A stretch of DNA of 64,000 nt from Scolanthus callimorphus (taxonomy: Eukaryota; Cnidaria; Anthozoa; Actiniaria; Edwardsiidae). The position numbers and the translations under genes are program-made. Positions 1 to 11,627 of the stretch are shown here, piece after piece. A model generated the notes under the pieces. It had not been told where the DNA came from. It saw only the letters and a program-made list of their open reading frames with translations, and ran no database searches. The stretch is taken from assembly GCA_033964015.1 (NCBI GenBank), contig CM066925.1:7850435-7914434 (forward strand). The letters run 5' to 3'. Numbering within the stretch: position 1 is the stretch's first letter; every line of letters begins with the position of its first letter.

Positions 1-488
1 GTCTCGGCTTTTTCCTCTAGTTCTTTCTTCTTCTTCTCAAATTCCTTCTGCAGGTCATTGAACTCTGTAATAATTATTCTCGCTTCGTCTTCTCTTTTCT
101 TCAAGGGAACAAGAATGTCTTCATACATGGTGACAACGGTTTCGGCAAGCTGCCTGTAAGCAACAGTTTCTTCGCGGATATCTGAAAGCATCTCACACCA
201 CTCGTCGTAAGTCAGAGCGGTGTAATACTCGAAATACTCGCTGATGGATGCCACAAACTTGGTGGATATTGGGAGAATGCCCTTGAGATAGACCATGGCG
301 TCATTTCTTGTGTCATCTCGAAGTTTTCGAAACTTGACAGAAGCTGAGTAGGAGCCGCCAACGGCTTGGTCCGCATAGAGGGCCCTCATTGCAAGGGAGA
401 ACAGGCGCATGTCTTTGGGCATTTCACGGAGATTGTCTTGCAGATCACAGACCTGCGCTTCGGTCTTGCTTTTCTGCAATTGGGCCAT
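1..488 (-). CDS. 5' end of a coiled-coil protein gene, partial
   Basis: Minus-strand reading frame of 162 codons, open from an ATG at 488 to the window edge. An in-frame TGA lies just upstream of the ATG, and a splice acceptor (TTTACAG) puts the exon start at 507, so 489-507 is 5' UTR and the ATG is the likely start. The protein begins MAQLQKSKTEAQ and is rich in charged helical sequence. Its visible C-terminal part (EFNDLQKEFEKKKKELEE) is strongly coiled-coil. No signal peptide or membrane segment is seen. I do not recognise the family. The open frame with helical heptads and the acceptor make it a real exon; the function is unknown. Confidence 0.8.
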   Translation of the reverse strand, partial: MAQLQKSKTEAQVCDLQDNLREMPKDMRLFSLAMRALYADQAVGGSYSASVKFRKLRDDTRNDAMVYLKGILPISTKFVASISEYFEYYTALTYDEWCEMLSDIREETVAYRQLAETVVTMYEDILVPLKKREDEARIIITEFNDLQKEFEKKKKELEEKAE

Positions 489-528
489 ATTTGCGGTTCA
501 GCCAAGCCTGTAAATATAGTAGGTTTTA

Positions 529-1054
529 GGGACTGTTCGTTAATTACGTCGCAGGGGGGGCTGGTGGTTTTATAGGGGGGGGTAAATTTTGCAGAACGTC
601 GAAATATTTGGGGGTAAATTTTTAGAACACGCGAAACTTTTTTTTTGGGGGGGGGGGGAGGTTCATTTCAGTGTCATGCAAATTTTCAACAGGCTAGGAT
701 TGAGATTGAGTGCGATTGCGTGAAACGCAGAACACCGTATTGAATCCGGATGATTTCTGCCGAACTTCTGTTCTCTTTTCTTGCCATTTTAGAGCTTGTT
801 CTACCGGTACATCATCTTCAACAATCGTACTTAGTTTAGACGCCATTTTGAAAATAGGAGACTAATATACTAGCTTTGGATTAGCGCGCAGGGGGGGGGG
901 GGGGGGGGGGGGGGGGGGGTAAAATTTCAAATAGCCGTTTTTCGAAGGGGGTAGAAATTGAAACTACTTTTTTGTACGGGGGTAAGTTTTCACAAAACCT
1001 ACAAGCAGAAAAAAACACCAGCCCCCCCCTGCGACGTAATTAACGAACAGTCCC
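529..1054. mobile_element. MITE, PIF/Harbinger-like
   Basis: Terminal inverted repeats of about 45 bp begin GGGACTGTTCGTTAATTACG and are flanked by a perfect TTA duplication (526-528 and 1055-1057). A 3-bp TTA target site and a GGG start are typical of PIF/Harbinger elements. The interior has no coding frame and contains G-rich runs. It sits about 20 bp outside the acceptor of the coiled-coil exon, so it is intronic. Confidence 0.8.
891..919 (+). repeat. poly-G tract
   Basis: Uninterrupted run of about 29 G residues inside the Harbinger-like MITE. It could form a quadruplex and is prone to length error in assembly. Confidence 0.9.
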
Positions 1055-1057
1055 TTA

Positions 1058-2925
1058 ACAACGGCAGCGACTGTTTACGGCTGTAAGCTTGGCAGGCTAG
1101 AATCGAGGGAACTCCTTCAGTATTATATCACTGAAGCTAATAATACAAATCTGGAGCAGCGTTACTGCATCTTCCGTTCTGATATGAGGGGGTTAAGCGT
1201 GGAGGTTTTCTCTCCTTGCATTATTTGTTACATTTCGAGGTCCACAAGATAGCCAGGGAATATTGATCATAAACAAAATGATGAACAACTTGACAAGTTC
1301 AATTATTTTAGTTTTACGGTTGGATTCTGAAGAACCAAAAGTTACAAATAACTGAGTCGCTACAGGTCACTGTAGCGACAACACGCGCTTGCGTTGTGTT
1401 TTGGAACAGGGGACTTTTTTGCTTATGCCATGCGCAACTACCGCTGCTCTCCAAGTTTACATTGCAGACTCAACTCAGGGAAAAGCACTGTTGAGTATCA
1501 CGAATTTGTAAACAAATGGCGCACTATTTCTATTTCTCGTTTGTTTTTCTTTTATTCTGAATGCGGGCAGGATAAAACTAAATAATAAAACGTTTATTCA
1601 GCTGCCTTCAAATAAAAATTGTTTGATTTTAGGATCTGTGGACCTTCCTCCGCGAATGTCTGAGTCAGACTGAAATTCAAACTGCAAGAACCGGTTTTTT
1701 GTCCTATCCTATCCTATCCCTGATATTTCGGGGCCCTCCCAGACTGAATACAAGCTCATTTTCACCCTAGGATTCAATGATGGATTACGAAAAGGATGAG
1801 ACTCCATATTGGTGAACTATTAATTATGCTTTTATTACTAACAGAACATTCCAACAAGTTCAATACAATTACAATACAATTACACCTGTTGACAATATTG
1901 GGTTTTGAGGTGGCAATATAATTATTACAAGGAAAATTGAAGCAAAGAGGATTTTGATAACAGCATTGTGATGTTCTACTGAGCACTAAACTATCTGTAG
2001 TGAAAACTCTTGAAAGTAGCCCCTACTCCCCAGAAAGTGACTCTCTCTTGATATAGTTCTACTTCTGAAAATCAATTGAAGTGAAATGCTCTCATAATAC
2101 TGCAGCCCTTATCTAACTTGTGTCATCTCTGAACCACCAGCACTTGTGCTAGGAATTGGTATTTGCTTGCAGGGTACAGTTATTTTGTGTCATCAAGCCA
2201 AGAATGGCATTATGTTCCCTTAGTGAATTGGGCATAGACATGTACACCTACACCTTCAGAACCTGCAACAAACAATGCACAGCAAGTTACTTCTGGATGT
2301 CCTACCCTCTATTATATCTTTTATCAGATGCTTCTAAACAACTTTCCATTTTTATGCTTATATTAACTAGGAGAAGTGAAATGGCATTTGTATTATTACA
2401 GTCACATCAGTTGTTCTCTTCACTCACATTGATGGACAACTTGCCTGGTATCAGAATGCAATTGTCGTGCACAACTTTCATTCGCCCATGTCTGAATACT
2501 GGAGGGGAAGACCATAGTGGATGAATTGGAAATTGGACTATTCGCTGGTACAATCTTGAAGACAGATACAAAAATTTTTTTTTGAATTTGATTCAAGCAA
2601 GCTTTCCATCAATGTTGCTAGGCCATGTTGCAAAATTGTAGGGAAGAGAACATCTTGTTTGACTGTAACATTATTTTATCATTTCCACTCACAAGTCACC
2701 ATTTATCAAATCTTGAGACAGCGTGTATACAATCTAAGAGTAGTTTTATCAAAACATAAACTTGAATTTCTCACCAAATTTAATTTTTAATTCAGTAAGT
2801 ATACATAACTTGCAGTGTTTTTTAGACCAGCTCAGATGTCAATTCATTTTGCTTTTTAGGCAAACAAATTGAGCACTTCAGTTCTTTCAACAGCTATGAA
2901 GATATCAATTTCAGTGAAAATATTT
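1058..2925. other. no recognisable gene
   Basis: AT-rich sequence with frames broken by stops. A plus-strand frame at 2156-2524 has no recognisable domain. I see no exon, RNA gene or clear element here. It may be the upstream or first intron of the gene at the left edge. Confidence 0.5.
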
Positions 2926-2984
2926 CTAAGGAGCATGCTCAAGCATAGGTAAGATTATTGTGTCCCGTGTCGGTGAACACACAA

Positions 2985-3445
2985 AAAAATCCTTAACTTC
3001 CCCCATTTTTTTCAAAAATATAGCACCACACAGTGAAGACATATAGAATGTAGTTTTGTTTTCAAGAGATACTTCAGTGGCACAACGAGCCGTTTTCGAA
3101 AAATAATCAATTAATTTATATTCATGAGACAACATTTTCAAGCAGATTTTTGAACTCGAGTAAAGACCCGATTTTGCTGCCGATCTCAAGGTAATCAAAT
3201 GGTTTCATTTAAACTGGGTCCTAGAAACTACGTGTGACATATTTCCAGATCTAATATTCCCCGTGAGGAAAGTGGGAGTACAAGAACAACAACCACTGAA
3301 ACTCATGTGCTTAACTGTCGAACTAAAAACACCTAACTTCCCCCATTTTCTGTTTCATCCCCGTTAGATAAACGAATTTCAACATGATAGTACTTCCATT
3401 TTTCTCTAACAACTCTGTGGCACAACGACTAGATTTCGAAAACAC
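2985..3445. repeat. two diverged copies of a ~110-bp repeat
   Basis: 2985-3100 and 3330-3445 share the flanks TAACTTCCCCCATTTT and TGTGGCACAACGA, with a diverged middle. On the minus strand both encode similar peptides (SKTARCATE against SKSSRCATE, each followed by MGEV). The pair may be a fragment of an unknown repetitive element. Confidence 0.5.
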
Positions 3446-3956
3446 ATTCTGGCAAGACGACAAGAAATCGGCTTTTAGCATTACAGCAAGGAAGCTCAAC
3501 GAAATATCCCACAAAACCCCTTGGAGCGATGTCTCAAAGAGAGACCTACATAAATCAACAATAATTAAAAGCTTACCTTGGCGGATAATTTAACACTTGA
3601 CCTTTCAGCTGCTAGCAGAAAGTTAACATGGGAATTCCACCACAGATCACAAACATCCGCCATATTTCAATCGAAATCCTTGAAAGAGCTGCTTTGCCGA
3701 AGCGAATAGCGTAGCAATCCAAGCTCAAACTGCTCAAATTTCGTTCCCCAAGTACAAATAGTGTTTCTGTTGAAATTCGTTTGTGGTTTACATTACTTAT
3801 TCCCGCTTAAAAATGGAGAAATTAACTCGGTCGACACGACAACAAGCCAGCATTTGCTCAGCTGAAGGCAAATCAGGCCGAACACTGGTGCATCTGCGCA
3901 TGCGTCACACTGAAAAGTCCCCTGCTGTGTTTTGGCGGGAGTTCGCTCACTTTTCC

Positions 3957-4200
3957 TGGGCCAGGTGTCGAAAACCTCCCCCCCTAGGGGAATTTTGCTA
4001 ACACATATCATTCGAAAGCTTAGCCCGAGGGTAGTCTAAAACCGGTTGTTTGCACTTTTGAAGTACCCTGGGTACCAGAGGCTCGAGCTTCACTCGTTTA
4101 CTGACACTCTAAGCCAAAGGCTCAAGCGATTAGGAGTTACGGCGCATTTACATTTGAGCTTCAAAACCACAGGGTACCCACGTAATGATGTTGCGAAATA
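3957..4200 (+). repeat. left arm of a long inverted repeat
   Basis: Matches the reverse complement of 8172-8352 at high identity (shared blocks include CATTCGAAAGCTTAG and GTAGTCTAAAACCGG). This arm carries an extra ~62 bp starting at the GTACCCTGGGTACC palindrome near 4064. The two arms enclose the foldback element at 4849-7165. Confidence 0.75.
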
Positions 4201-4848
4201 TACGAATAAAATACCTGTATTTCATCAAAAACACTGTATCACAAATTTTGCATAATAACAGCCGAAATGCACTATTTTACTAGGAAAGGTCTTTGGCCCT
4301 ACATGATTATCACGCGTTCCCTGTCCTAGATATACATAAAATAGAGTCTTAGCAGTAGCAAACGCATATTTGCGCCGTGAGGCATATCATGCCATCCATG
4401 TTTGTTCTTGTTATTAGATGTATCGGAGCATTTTCGGGCTCTGGGCTCGCCGCACTTTCCGCGTAAGACTTTCCACACAAGACTTGGTTGCTTCCCCGGA
4501 GCCATTTTGTCGTCTTAGCCCGCTTGTAATCGCCAGATCTGGATTTGAGCATTATGCACGCGGATAGCTTGAATAAGTTGGTAGCGGTGATCGCTTACTC
4601 CGAAGAATTAATAATTACCCCCTGTTCATGGTATTGAAATACAATAGTTTGGCGTTATGCTTTGGGATTTGATGTTTACTTCTATGCCGTAGTACGCAAA
4701 AGAATACTAAAAGTTCTGCCGAGTGTTCTCATGCTCTCGAATGTGCTGGATTTCTATCAGTATTGCGACTTTTAGATTGTGAAAGGAAAGTAATAGCTAC
4801 CTGCTTACCAATACGCACTTGCGTGTCTCTGTTTTTTTAAAATAATGC

Positions 4849-7165
4849 TGTTGAGGCCACATTTGTAATAACCTGCCACATTTGTAATAACTGCCACATT
4901 TGTAATAACATTGTGCCACATTTGTAATAACTGCCACATTTGTAATAACATTGTGCCACATTTGTAATAACTGCCACATTTGTAATAACATTGTGCCACA
5001 TTTGTAACCCAATTCTGTCACATTTGTAATAAATTCATAACTAGGTGGAAAGTCATCGTCATCATGACAAAAAGTTGAAAAAATCATATCTCGTGAAGGG
5101 AAGATTCCAAGACAACCAAACTTGGACAACATGGTAAAGCATATCAAGAAAACATTGTCGTCTTTCTAGAGATAGAGCGGGCTTCCTGTGGTGTCTTGTC
5201 TACCTTGTTTCCAAGTTCTTGACCGCGAAAAACAGCGGAAATGCACATAACTATGGCGTACTAGACCGTTCAAAATTAGTCTGACATTTTCCCACCCCGA
5301 AAAATGAGTGTATTTGAGTTCTGGGTGATTTTGAAGTATTCTACGTCAATAAAAATATTGAAAAACAGTACTGGGATTCCAAATATGGTATGCAGATACT
5401 TCCTTATAAGGAAGTTGAAGAAAGTCGACAATTTTTAAGGGAATTTTCTTGATATGGTGAGTAGAGAAGCGCAGCAAAACGGTCATGTGATGTGACGTCA
5501 TCGAACGTCATCAAAATTGGAAAAGAAAGTTAATATCTCAAGAAGGCAATATCGCTAGGTGGCCAAACTTGGGTAAAGTTATCTTGGAGGCAAGTGATTG
5601 CACCCCAAGATCACGTGGCATGATGTCACAACTATGAAGTCATCAAAACAAAGAAAACTCAATATCTGGAGAAGCAACATTGCTAGGTAACCAAACTTGG
5701 ATTAAGTTTTTTTGGAGGCATGTGGGTGCACTACCAAGGTCACGTCATCGATGACGTCATCAAATGTAGAAAAGTCGACTTACCCTCGATAACATGTATT
5801 AACTCCAGCTCCGCTTTTAGGCGGTGCCTAAATCTATATATAATCTTTGTAATATAATAATGTGTATATTAATATAATAATATAATAATTGCATATCAAG
5901 AAAATTTCGCCAAAAGCTGTCGTTTTGCCGACGTTGCAAAACTTCCTTATTAGGAAATCCCCCTTACCTTATTTGGAAGGTCTGTAAGTACTTTTCCTCA
6001 TATCTTAGCGAAAAAAAGCAGGAAAATTGACCAAAACTTGCAGATACTCGAGAAACATCCTTCTCTTGGTCGCCATTTTGTTTTTACCCCCCGCCGAGGG
6101 GCCTGAATCACGTTTTGAACACCACAGGCAACCCGCGCGGATTTGCCATAAAAACGACAGCACTTTCTTGATATGTGTCAACGAAAAGCATTACACATTA
6201 CTCTACACTTATAATTCATTGTTGTCTGACAATATTTTTGCTCTCCAAGCACCGGAGGTATTTGACTTCTGAAATTGATTGAAAACAAGTTTAGCACTCG
6301 AACGTTCGATTGTAAACTTCTCTGGAAAGTTGGGTTATGGTTGATTACCGAACTCAATCGATCGAATGGGGTTTGATTGAGTTTGATTACCGAACGTTCG
6401 GTTGATACATAAGGTTTGTGAAATTGTGTCATTGTACGTTTGTTTGTTTGAGTTTCTCATCTTTCCCTTTTCAATTTTGGATTTGTAATTAAAACATTTT
6501 ATCAGCTCAAGACAATCAATTAGATTTATCTTTGCTCATGCCTGCACTGTAATCTGTCAATTTAGCTCCCATTTTAAGGCTTCGCGACATCACTGACGTC
6601 ATCGATGACGTCACATCACGTGTCCATCTTGTCAGTACTTTTCTAGTCACCTACACAATTTCGAGATCTATTCTCATTCTCCTATTATGAAGTCATTGAT
6701 GACATCATACCACGTGACCAGGCAGTTACACCCGACTGCCACTAACGCAACTCCCCCGTCACCTACATTGGTTGTCCTGACTTCATCCCTTCCTGAGATA
6801 TTTATAAACGGAGGGAGGTCTTGGTTTACCTGTGGTGGATGCCCAGGCAGCCACGGAGGCGTCCGCGATACCCATATGGGAATACCGCTGAACAGTGAGA
6901 AATGAAATCGAACGTATACCTGAGTTCAAGTTTGAATTATTGCATTTGTCCTGGGATAGCTATGGTGCTCCGCTCTGCGGCCTTCGGCCGCTGAGGAGCT
7001 CCGCTATTACAAATGTGGCACAGTGGTATTACAAATGTGGCAGTTATTACAAATGTGGCACAATGTTATTACAAATGTGGCAGTTATTACAAATGTGGCA
7101 CAATGTTATTACAAATGTGGCAGTTATTACAAATGTGGCAGGTTATTACAAATGTGGCCTCAACA
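4849..7165. mobile_element. foldback-type DNA transposon, non-autonomous
   Basis: The ends are long inverted repeats made of tandem ~20-bp units (core CCACATTTGTAATAAC), at 4849-5030 and, inverted, 7006-7165. The termini read TGTTGAGGCC...GGCCTCAACA and are flanked by a perfect 5-bp duplication AATGC (4844-4848 and 7166-7170). The interior has no transposase frame. It holds repeats with CRE-like TGACGTCA palindromes and CACGTG sites. Tandem repeats inside long terminal inverted repeats define foldback elements. A TGTNR start with a 4-5 bp duplication would also fit a Ginger-type relative, which is only a suggestion. Confidence 0.7.
5480..5775 (+). repeat. ~115-bp tandem repeat inside the foldback element
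   Basis: Two to three imperfect units share CTAGGTRNCCAAACTTGG, GGAGGCA and GTGACGTCATC-like blocks. The same unit recurs inverted at 58,160-58,420, so this is a dispersed family. Confidence 0.6.
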
Positions 7166-7295
7166 AATGCAGACTAAAATATGAAAATCCGCGAACGAGG
7201 TATTTTGCCAAGCTGGATCCTGATAAACGGACCTGTCAACCAGTTGAACTGAGAAAAATATATATAATGAAAGGTCGACGAACAGCTTAAACGAT

Positions 7296-7345
7296 GATTA
7301 TTTAATACGATATTTCAATCGGCCATTACCGATCTTCTTCAGGTT
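7296..7345 (-). repeat. Penelope-type terminal fragment, putative
   Basis: On the minus strand CCTGAAGAAGATCGG is followed by CCGATTGAAATATCG. This resembles the hammerhead-bearing termini of Penelope-like elements but with a changed core. It is short and isolated. Confidence 0.3.
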
Positions 7346-8171
7346 TTGAATGGAGATATTTACATTGCATGCTGGATATAAATAAAATAACGGTCACATT
7401 TAAAAAAAGTTGCGCTACGTTTGCTGACGGGAAATTCTTGTACGCGAAATTCTTGCTAGTGAGTGATGAAACTTTTCTTTTGGATTGCTTAGCGTGTTCA
7501 GATATCATCCGAGTCTTTGATAAGTTTTGCTGGTCCCTTATATACAGAGTGAAGTGAGATTCGCTTCGAAAAGTCCAAAGCACTGCGGATTACGAGTTCC
7601 CTCGGATAGCTGATGGCTACCATGCTCTCCAAAAGTGCATTAGTTGGAAACGCGAAGGCTACGATCCATAGCTGGGTATCTTGTGAGATTTTGCACATAG
7701 AGTAACAACAGTGCAGCACTAGTAGTGTTTTCGCATAATGTAAAATTTATTTTTCATTTACAGCAACCACGAAACAATATTAGGAAATAACAAGATTCCA
7801 CCTTTGCTGACAAGCGAGAAGCGCACTTAGACATGGTTCTCCTTTCCAGCTTTCCGACATTTCTACGAGAAAATGTTGATTGAGTTAGCCATTTGTAGTT
7901 GTTATAAACAATGTTGTATATAGTTCATTCATTTTCTCACGGACAAATAAAATTCCGCCTGATACTCAGGCTATAAAGTTCGTATTTCTATTTTCTTAAA
8001 ACCGTGCGACGCGGGTATCCTGTTGAATGCAATATTGACAAATGCACCTATTTCAATGCCTTCGAACACACTTTTTCAACGAAAACATGGCTTTAAGGCT
8101 ATGTCGTGACAGGCGGCACAATATATTTGTGTTTGAATCGAATGCAAGCATTTTATTTGTGTTTTTTCGCA

Positions 8172-8352
8172 AACATTACGACGTGGGTACCCTGTGGTTT
8201 TGAAGCTCAAATGTAAAATGCGCCATAACTCCTAAACGCTTCCACTTCAAAAGTGCAAACAACCGGTTTTAGACTACCCTCAGGCTAAGCTTTCGAATGA
8301 TATGGGTTAGCAAAATTCCCATGGGGGGGGGGAGGGTTTCGACTCCTGGCCC
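8172..8352 (-). repeat. right arm of the long inverted repeat
   Basis: Reverse-complement partner of 3957-4200. It lacks the ~62-bp insertion present in the left arm. Confidence 0.75.
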
Positions 8353-8928
8353 ACGGACTAATCTTTACAACACTGGAAGAAAGTCGACTCGTCAGTCACT
8401 CTAAACTAATTCTGTGGAAGACTTCTTTGATTGCCCGGAAAACAAAAACACAAGAAAAGCTAGTCACCATTCAAACTGCTCAAGAAAAGTGTGCAAACAA
8501 AACACGAAGAACGTGAAGTTCATGACATTTATCGGAAGGAAATTGTTCAATACATGATGGATTTTATCCAGCCTGTAAAAGAATGACGGTGGAGAATACG
8601 AACGAGCCTGGAAGTCTGAGAAGCTTAATCGCTAGCTTTGAGAGATTTCTGAAGCTGAAATATTAAACCAAGTCAGTGTCACAAAATGACAACGAATTTG
8701 AACTGCAAAACTCACTCGAAAGTGCCAAAGCAACAAAAACAAATTCAGGCAAACAGAGAGCTGCATCGTAATGGATAGTGAGGTCGAAAATTTACGCAAA
8801 ATCATGACTTTAAGGCGTAACGTTTATTACGAGCACATTTGTCTTTAAGTTATGCTTCGTGATTTCTTATTACAGCACGTAAAGAGTAAAATATTGTGAA
8901 ACGTTTTACCTTATTCATTTGACAGCAT

Positions 8929-9742
8929 ACTCTTTTTTTTATAAGAACATCTAATTTTCAGTTGAGGCTGGCCCGTTCTTAGTTTGGAGCAGTTTGGGGC
9001 TGGAAAAGTTCTTACGGATGTTCTTAAATTCAGTGACGTCGGAACCCCGGGGGGGACTCCCATATTTTTTGACCGGGGATGATCGTCGGAAATTTTCAGT
9101 TTCACCCTAAAAGATACCAAACATGGCGGGCCATGGCGTGGCTCAAATAATTTCTTACCCTAAAAGATACCCTAAAAGATGAGGCCTTATGTGCAAAGTA
9201 GGCGCGAAGGAGACAGGTAACAGGTAAAAGATACCCATCAAGAAATTTCCGTGTTTGTTTCTAATTTATCGTCTTCTCATCGAGTAATCTCTCTTTCTTA
9301 CACGGTTTTTAGAAGCACCATCATGAGAGAAAACAATTTGGACACATATTTCGGCCCTAAAAGATACCAAAATCCCTAATTTTATTGAAGATTAAGATCA
9401 CCCCTAAAAGAGACCAAGGCCCCGTGATTTTAACCCCTAAAAGATACGACGATCATCCCCGGTCAAAAAATATGGGAGTCCCCCCCCCCGGGGTCGGAAC
9501 CTGAAATATGATAGATCTTATAGAAGGATACACACCAATGAAGTAGTTAAGAGAGTTTATTAATTACAATATTGAAGGTCGTTGTTAGTAACGCATTTGA
9601 TTCTGGATTTTAGAACGCATCACTGAAAATAAATCTATTTTGCTCCTATCTGAGGCTCAGGCATGTTCTTACCATGTTCTTAAAATTTGGTTAAATTTCA
9701 GGCTGAACGTTCTTATAAAAAAGGTTCTTATAAAAAAAGAGT
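8929..9742. mobile_element. MITE interrupted by a second MITE
   Basis: Inverted termini read CTCTTTTTTTTATAAGAAC on the left and GTTCTTATAAAAAAAGAG on the right. TA dinucleotides sit next to the ends but are not perfectly symmetrical. Internal TTCTTA motifs repeat. It is probably a Tc1/mariner-type MITE of about 360 bp once the nested element at 9046-9493 is subtracted. Confidence 0.6.
9046..9493. mobile_element. MITE with 7-bp target duplication
   Basis: Termini CCCGGGGGGGACTCCCATAT and its complement are flanked by TCGGAAC on both sides (9039-9045 and 9494-9500). The related element at 49,030-49,397 also has a 7-bp duplication, which supports these ends. The inside repeats a CCCTAAAAGATACC motif. 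There is no coding capacity. Confidence 0.8.
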
Positions 9743-9745
9743 GTA

Positions 9746-10461
9746 TTTGAGATAAATGGATGTTGTTTTCTCTCCCTTTTTCTGCAAGATGTCTCAGTAT
9801 GAATATAATAAAGTAAATACAACATGGAAAGTGCTTTGTACAAGCCTCGCTCGTTCGATTTCTGACACGAACAAACTCGTGCGTAAATTCCGAACGAGCG
9901 GCGCAGTTTCCATGAAGTATTCTCTATATAGACTGACCTAGAATAGGGTGGGGTGACCTAAAATATCTCCTATGGCTTTACATGTATAACAGTACCTTAA
10001 ACGCAACGTCGCTTGTAATGTAGTGTGCGTTGAATAGTGATTACTTTGCGCTTGCCACCTTGCTGCCGTGTATTTATATCATGTAACTTTCGTATTCTTG
10101 GAAATCAATATAGCGCATGAGGTGGGCAGTTTCGGTTTCGCGTTACACAATGTTTACCATAGTTTATAGAGGGAAATGGTTGGGAAAACTGACACCCTGT
10201 TATTGTACTATGTCTTTGTTTTTTTTCAGAGGAATCCTTTGTTTGTGCAGGGTCACGGTACATAAGTACCAAACTCCAGCCAGAAACATTCCCAGTGTAC
10301 AACCAGACATGCATATTCGATGAAAGCGAAACAAAAGATTGTGCAGGGTCAATATCACGTGGTAGCCCCTTTCAACATCCAGCCCACGCTATTGTGTTGG
10401 TCCTCGGGCTTCCTAACCATTCTACTCCATTAACTATTGACTAACCAAAACTATGAACATC
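9746..10461. other. no recognisable gene
   Basis: AT-rich sequence with short random frames only. No repeat or exon is supported. Confidence 0.5.
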
Positions 10462-11570
10462 TTAAATGTGTCCGGAATGCTCTTTGTTTTCCGACCAATT
10501 GTGTAAAAATTGGCAAAAAAAGCACTTAAATTCCAAGGTATTCTTAGCCACACTGCAAGCCGTACTACCTAGAAGTACGAAAAAAAAGGAATTTTTTCCC
10601 GGAAATGTAAACAAGTGAAACGGCGGACAAAGCTTAACCCTGCAGGAGTTTAGACAGATTTAATAACAAAGCACTTATTCCCGAAGGAAGGGATGCACAA
10701 GGGATTTCTCCGTAAGAATCCCCGCCTATTCATTTTCCGGAAATGTAAAATTAGACCCCGGTTACACGGGTCAGGACGAATTTTTGACCGGGCGAATTTT
10801 GTACCTGGAACACCTGTTTACACGGTACCGTGCAAGTTTTGTTCCACATTGCAGAGGTGTTTACACGGGTCCGTGCAACTGAACTAACACTAACATGGCT
10901 TCTTCAGTCTCGTTCTCTGATTGGTTGAAGGTTGAATAGTAGCTTAGCATCCTCGCCTGAAGAGGGCTAGTTTCCAGGCCATTACCGTGGAAGTGTGCCA
11001 AAACTTGCACGGTTCCGGTGTTCACACGGGTCCGGTACGAAAACGGAACCGTACCGGTCAAAAGTTGTACCTGTTTTTTGCAGGTCCCAAACTTGCACAC
11101 TTTGCCGTGCAAAAATTGGTCCAGTTCCGCCGGACCCGTGTGAACAGAAGCCGTAAGTGGGTCAGAATTCGCCCGGTCAAATATTCGTCCGGACCCGTGT
11201 AACCGGGGTACTAGTTGTAATCATAGATTAGAAACGCCGGAATTAAATGTTTAAATGTCCGGAATGCTCTTTGTTTTCCGACCAATTGTGTAAAAATTGG
11301 CCAAAAAGCACTTAAATTCCAAGGTATTCTTAGCCACACTGTAAGCCGTACTACCTAGAAGTACGAAAAAAGATTTTTTTCCCCGGAAATGTAAACAAGT
11401 GAAACGGCGGACAAAGCTTAACCCTGCAGGAGTTTAGACAGATTTAATAACAAAGCACTTATTCCCCGAAGGAAGGGATGCACAAGGGATTTCTTCGAAA
11501 GAATCCCCGCATATTCATTTTCCGGAAATGTAATATTAAACTACTAGTTCTAATCATAGATTAGAAATGC
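10462..11570 (+). repeat. tandem duplication of a ~320-bp unit
   Basis: Unit 1 (10,462-10,755 plus 11,209-11,250) and unit 2 (11,251-11,570) are nearly identical, with shared blocks such as CCGGAATGCTCTTTG and AAACGGCGGACAAAGC. Unit 1 is split by the MITE at 10,756-11,208. Unit 2 shows the empty site. Confidence 0.85.
10756..11208. mobile_element. MITE inserted in one duplicate
   Basis: Perfect inverted ends CCCCGGTTACACGGGTC with a further GGACGAAT block. Internal copies of ACACGGGTCCG lie in both orientations, so the whole element is palindromic. It is absent from the matching site in the second tandem copy. Confidence 0.8.
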
Positions 11571-11627
11571 GTTTGAAGAAGACTTTTTCCGTATCTATAT
11601 CACCCCGTTTTTATTTGTGATGCATTT

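Noticed and set aside
2156..2524. 122-codon plus-strand frame
   Set aside because: No domain, no splice or start support, low-complexity composition typical of chance.
4856..5030. CRISPR-like array of short direct repeats
   Set aside because: Spacers are only 2-6 bp and repeated, the same array is inverted at the other end of a transposable element, and the genome is eukaryotic.
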